From Myxococcales bacterium (lineage in GTDB: Bacteria; Myxococcota_A; Polyangia; Nannocystales; Nannocystaceae): 64,000 nt of DNA. The translations under genes and the position numbers were made by a program. The stretch spans positions 1 to 64,000 of the forward strand of contig JACKDU010000017.1 of NCBI GenBank assembly GCA_020633335.1, in the 5' to 3' direction. Position 1 is the stretch's first letter; each line of letters opens with the position of its first letter. The notes beneath the pieces are model-generated. The model was not told the origin of the DNA. It saw only the letters and a program-made list of their open reading frames with translations, and searched no databases. Positions 62,150 to 64,000 of the stretch are shown here, piece after piece.

Positions 62150-62389
62150 GCGGTCGAGGACGCGCCGAGTGGAGGGCGCTCTCGCGCGGACGGGGTCACG
62201 CGCGCGCCGCGGCGACGCGCGAGGCGGTAGGCACGTGGCGGCGCTCCTCCCACCGAAGACCCGGGGTGGACGGGGGCGGGGTGGGCTCGTACACGTGACA
62301 CGTCGTCCAACGACGCGGGCCACGTTCGCGGGCCACTTCCGCGAGCCTCCCACGCGAGGTGATCCAGGGCGGCGCGCGAAGTGCCGCCG

Positions 62390-62419
62390 TTGACCGGTCT
62401 CGGGGGACTCCCGTAGACT
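62390..62419 (+). promoter_or_regulatory. Sigma70-type promoter of the DUF4388 response regulator
   Basis: TTGACC (62390-62395), 18-bp spacer, TAGACT (62414-62419). The predicted start of transcription is at or just before the ATG at 62428. Confidence 0.7.
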
Positions 62420-62427
62420 CGGATGCA

Positions 62428-63222
62428 ATGGGGGCAAGCATCCTCGTCGTCGATGATGAGGCCGTGGTTCGGGAGTTCATCGTCGCCACCTTGCTCCCGC
62501 TCGGCCATCATCTCGTGACCGCGAGCGACGGTGAGAGCGCCCTCGAGGCGGCCCTCGCTTCGCCGCCGGACCTCGTGATCTCCGACGTGATGATGCCCGG
62601 GATGGACGGCTGGTCGCTGGTCCGACGGGTGCGGACCCACCCGCGCCTCGCCTTCGTCCCCTTCATCTTCCTCTCGGCGCTCTCGTCGGTCGATGACATC
62701 CTGAAGGGCTTCCGCCTCGGCGCGGACGACTACCTGCCGAAGCCCTTCAGGAGCGACGCGCTGATCGAGCGGGTGACCGACGCGCTGCGGCGACGCGAGA
62801 GCATCGAGAGCAGGACCCGCGGGCTCCTCGAGCCCCGCGACGACGGCGCTCCGCCGGCGCTCCGCGGCTCGCTCTCGGAGGTCGGGCTCTCGTCGCTCCT
62901 CGTCCTCCTCGAGATCGAGAAGAAGAGCGGCACCCTGGAGCTCCACGGTGAGTTTGACGAGCGCCTGCGCCTCGATCTCCGCCGCGGCCGGGTCTTCCAG
63001 GCCCACGTCGATCGCGGCCCGCCGCTGACGGGCGCCGAGGTGATCTACTACCTCCTCGGCTGGCCGCGGGGCACCTTCGTCTTCCACGCCGGCGACGCGC
63101 CGATCGAGGACAAGATCGGGCTCTCGACGACCGGGCTCCTGATGGAGGCGGCGCGCCGGGCGGACGAGGGCGGCGGCGGTGAGCGCGATCTCTTCGACCT
63201 GGTCGACGACGACGCCGAATAG
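62428..63222 (+). CDS. Response regulator with DUF4388 (PATAN) output domain
   Basis: 264 residues. Receiver domain 1-120 with acidic pocket DDE (9-11), phospho-acceptor Asp53 (VISDVMMPG), Ser/Thr position SAL (83-85) and Lys105 (PKPF). After a linker comes DUF4388 at about 145-250 (LRGSLSEVGLSSLLVLLEIEKKSGTLELHGEFDERLRLDLRRGRVFQA), an effector domain common in myxobacteria with proposed roles in motility or protein interaction. No kinase is adjacent. The promoter directly before it predicts a leaderless message. Confidence 0.93.
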   Translation: MGASILVVDDEAVVREFIVATLLPLGHHLVTASDGESALEAALASPPDLVISDVMMPGMDGWSLVRRVRTHPRLAFVPFIFLSALSSVDDILKGFRLGADDYLPKPFRSDALIERVTDALRRRESIESRTRGLLEPRDDGAPPALRGSLSEVGLSSLLVLLEIEKKSGTLELHGEFDERLRLDLRRGRVFQAHVDRGPPLTGAEVIYYLLGWPRGTFVFHAGDAPIEDKIGLSTTGLLMEAARRADEGGGGERDLFDLVDDDAE

Positions 63223-63271
63223 CGGCGCCGCCCGGTCAATCGCTGGAGTCGCCGCGCATTGATCATAGTAT

Positions 63272-63285
63272 CGATCACGTGATCG
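63272..63285. promoter_or_regulatory. 14-bp palindrome upstream of the final gene
   Basis: CGATCACGTGATCG is a perfect palindrome with a CACGTG core, 70 bp before the ATG at 63355. Possible operator; the regulator is unknown. Confidence 0.4.
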
Positions 63286-63354
63286 CGTGCGTCGTCTGCG
63301 CGTGGTCTGCGGGCGGCCGCGCACGGGGAGCGAGCACCGTGGTATGAGTCGTCC

Positions 63355-64000
63355 ATGCGCCTCCTCCCTCGCCTCGCCTCCTCCCTCTGCCTCGTCGCCC
63401 TCGCCGCCTGCAACGGCGACGACACGACGACGACTGACGGCACGGCCACGGCGACCGCGACCGCGACCGCGACCGCGAGCACGAGCGCCGGCACCTCGAC
63501 GGGGGCGACGACGACCGGCATGACCTCGGGCGCGAGCGTGGGTGAGACCTCGGGCTCGGGGACGACGTCGACGAGCGGGGCGACGACCAGCGGGACGACG
63601 GCGATGGGCACGTCGTCGACCGGCGGGAGCTCGTCGAGCGGGTCGACCGGGGGCACGACCGGGGGCGTCTGTGAGGAGGGGACGATCGTCTGCGAGGGCG
63701 ACACGGCGAAGACCTGCGACGGGATGGGCGGCTACACCGACGAGGAGGCGTGCTCGGACGTCTGCGTCGACGGGGTCGGCTGCCTCCTCTGCGTCCCCGG
63801 CAGCACCCAGTGCGCCGGCGATCAGGTCGAGGTGTGCAACGACCAGGGCGACGCCTGGGAGCCGGGCGGGAGCTGCGACGCGCTCCAGGGGCTCGCCTGC
63901 GATCCCGACGCGGGCACCTGCGTCGGCCCCTGCGCGAGCCTCGGGCTCTCCTACGTCGGCTGCGACTACTACCCGACGGTGCTCCAGCAGCACGACTCCT
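63355..64000 (+). CDS. Partial Cys-rich lipoprotein, possibly IgGFc-binding-like
   Basis: The first 215 codons of a gene cut by the window's right edge. Lipobox LAAC (Cys19), then about 80 residues of Thr/Ser/Gly/Ala linker, partly coded by a GCGACC hexanucleotide run (63448-63480). A Cys-rich module follows (CEEGTIVCEGDTAKTCDGMGG, CVPGSTQCAGDQVEVC), and the segment ending LGLSYVGCDYYPTV resembles the beginning of the IgGFc-binding-type domain found in many myxobacterial surface proteins. That last point is inference from a few residues. Confidence 0.75.
   Translation, partial: MRLLPRLASSLCLVALAACNGDDTTTTDGTATATATATATASTSAGTSTGATTTGMTSGASVGETSGSGTTSTSGATTSGTTAMGTSSTGGSSSSGSTGGTTGGVCEEGTIVCEGDTAKTCDGMGGYTDEEACSDVCVDGVGCLLCVPGSTQCAGDQVEVCNDQGDAWEPGGSCDALQGLACDPDAGTCVGPCASLGLSYVGCDYYPTVLQQHDS

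Larger units (their letters stand above)
61851..62427. other. 577-bp gap with tandem repeat
   Basis: Between divergent genes. Apart from the two promoters it contains the 15-bp tandem repeat at 62075-62149. Several short open frames cross it on both strands, but their translations are low-complexity Arg/Gly/Pro/Ala and look random. No RNA gene was recognised. Confidence 0.5.

Noticed and set aside
61786..62393. Open frames across the 577-bp gap on both strands
   Set aside because: No start signal, no hydrophobic or domain pattern, and repeated Arg/Pro/Gly composition in every frame.

Overview
Very GC-rich DNA with strong G/C third-position bias. The window suggests a myxobacterium of the Nannocystineae type (inference from content): roughly one gene in three is a predicted lipoprotein, many with a Ser/Thr/Gly/Asp low-complexity linker just after the lipidated Cys. 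There is also a myxobacterial disulfide repeat, an MglA-like protein, a DUF4388 response regulator, an AgmX-type tail, FG-GAP, EGF and VWA proteins, and a probable sigma-54 promoter. No rRNA, tRNA, insertion sequence, phage gene or CRISPR array was seen.

Layout. 1-5.1 kb: 5'-partial lipoprotein, FHA-ABC transporter with an operator-like palindrome on its promoter, an intergenic 13-bp x5 tandem repeat, a G-D-G repeat lipoprotein, a frameshifted LRR lipoprotein, and two small overlapping envelope genes. 5.1-16.8 kb: cupin, zinc-finger membrane protein, methyltransferase, epimerase, secreted proteins (FG-GAP and others), rhodanese lipoprotein, degenerate MglA-like GTPase, sensor kinase, AsmA-like protein. 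17-24.5 kb: large lipoprotein, quinone oxidoreductase, EGF lipoprotein, saccharopine-dehydrogenase-like enzyme, aquaporin, small kinase. 24.6-30.2 kb: a co-directional group of TPR-dioxygenase fusion, GH1 glycosidase, small membrane protein and thioredoxin-TPR. 30.2-38.3 kb: PEBP, bestrophin, alpha/beta hydrolase, a tandem pair of related Cys-containing lipoproteins, methyltransferase, MAPEG. 38.5-43.6 kb: secreted hydrolases (M74-like peptidase, ceramidase-like, pectinacetylesterase-like). 43.6-50.0 kb: YggX, glycyl-tRNA synthetase, an LNS2/HAD lipoprotein, and three tandem Cys-rich paralogues sharing a conserved upstream box. 50.1-64 kb: ABC exporter, a 48-residue membrane peptide behind a sigma-54-like promoter, a VIT/P-domain/VWA protein, CBS protein, amino-acid permease, hybrid kinase, an ABC-2 operon, a 577-bp gap with a 15-bp x5 repeat, a DUF4388 response regulator and a 3'-partial lipoprotein.

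How it works together. Most of the content is cell-envelope and secreted material with two-component sensing and transport, consistent with a surface-active or predatory lifestyle (inference). The clearest window-wide signal is regulatory: more than 25 genes have a TAnnnT hexamer 6-10 nt before the start codon, which implies leaderless transcripts, while a minority have Shine-Dalgarno leaders. Starts were chosen with this in mind.
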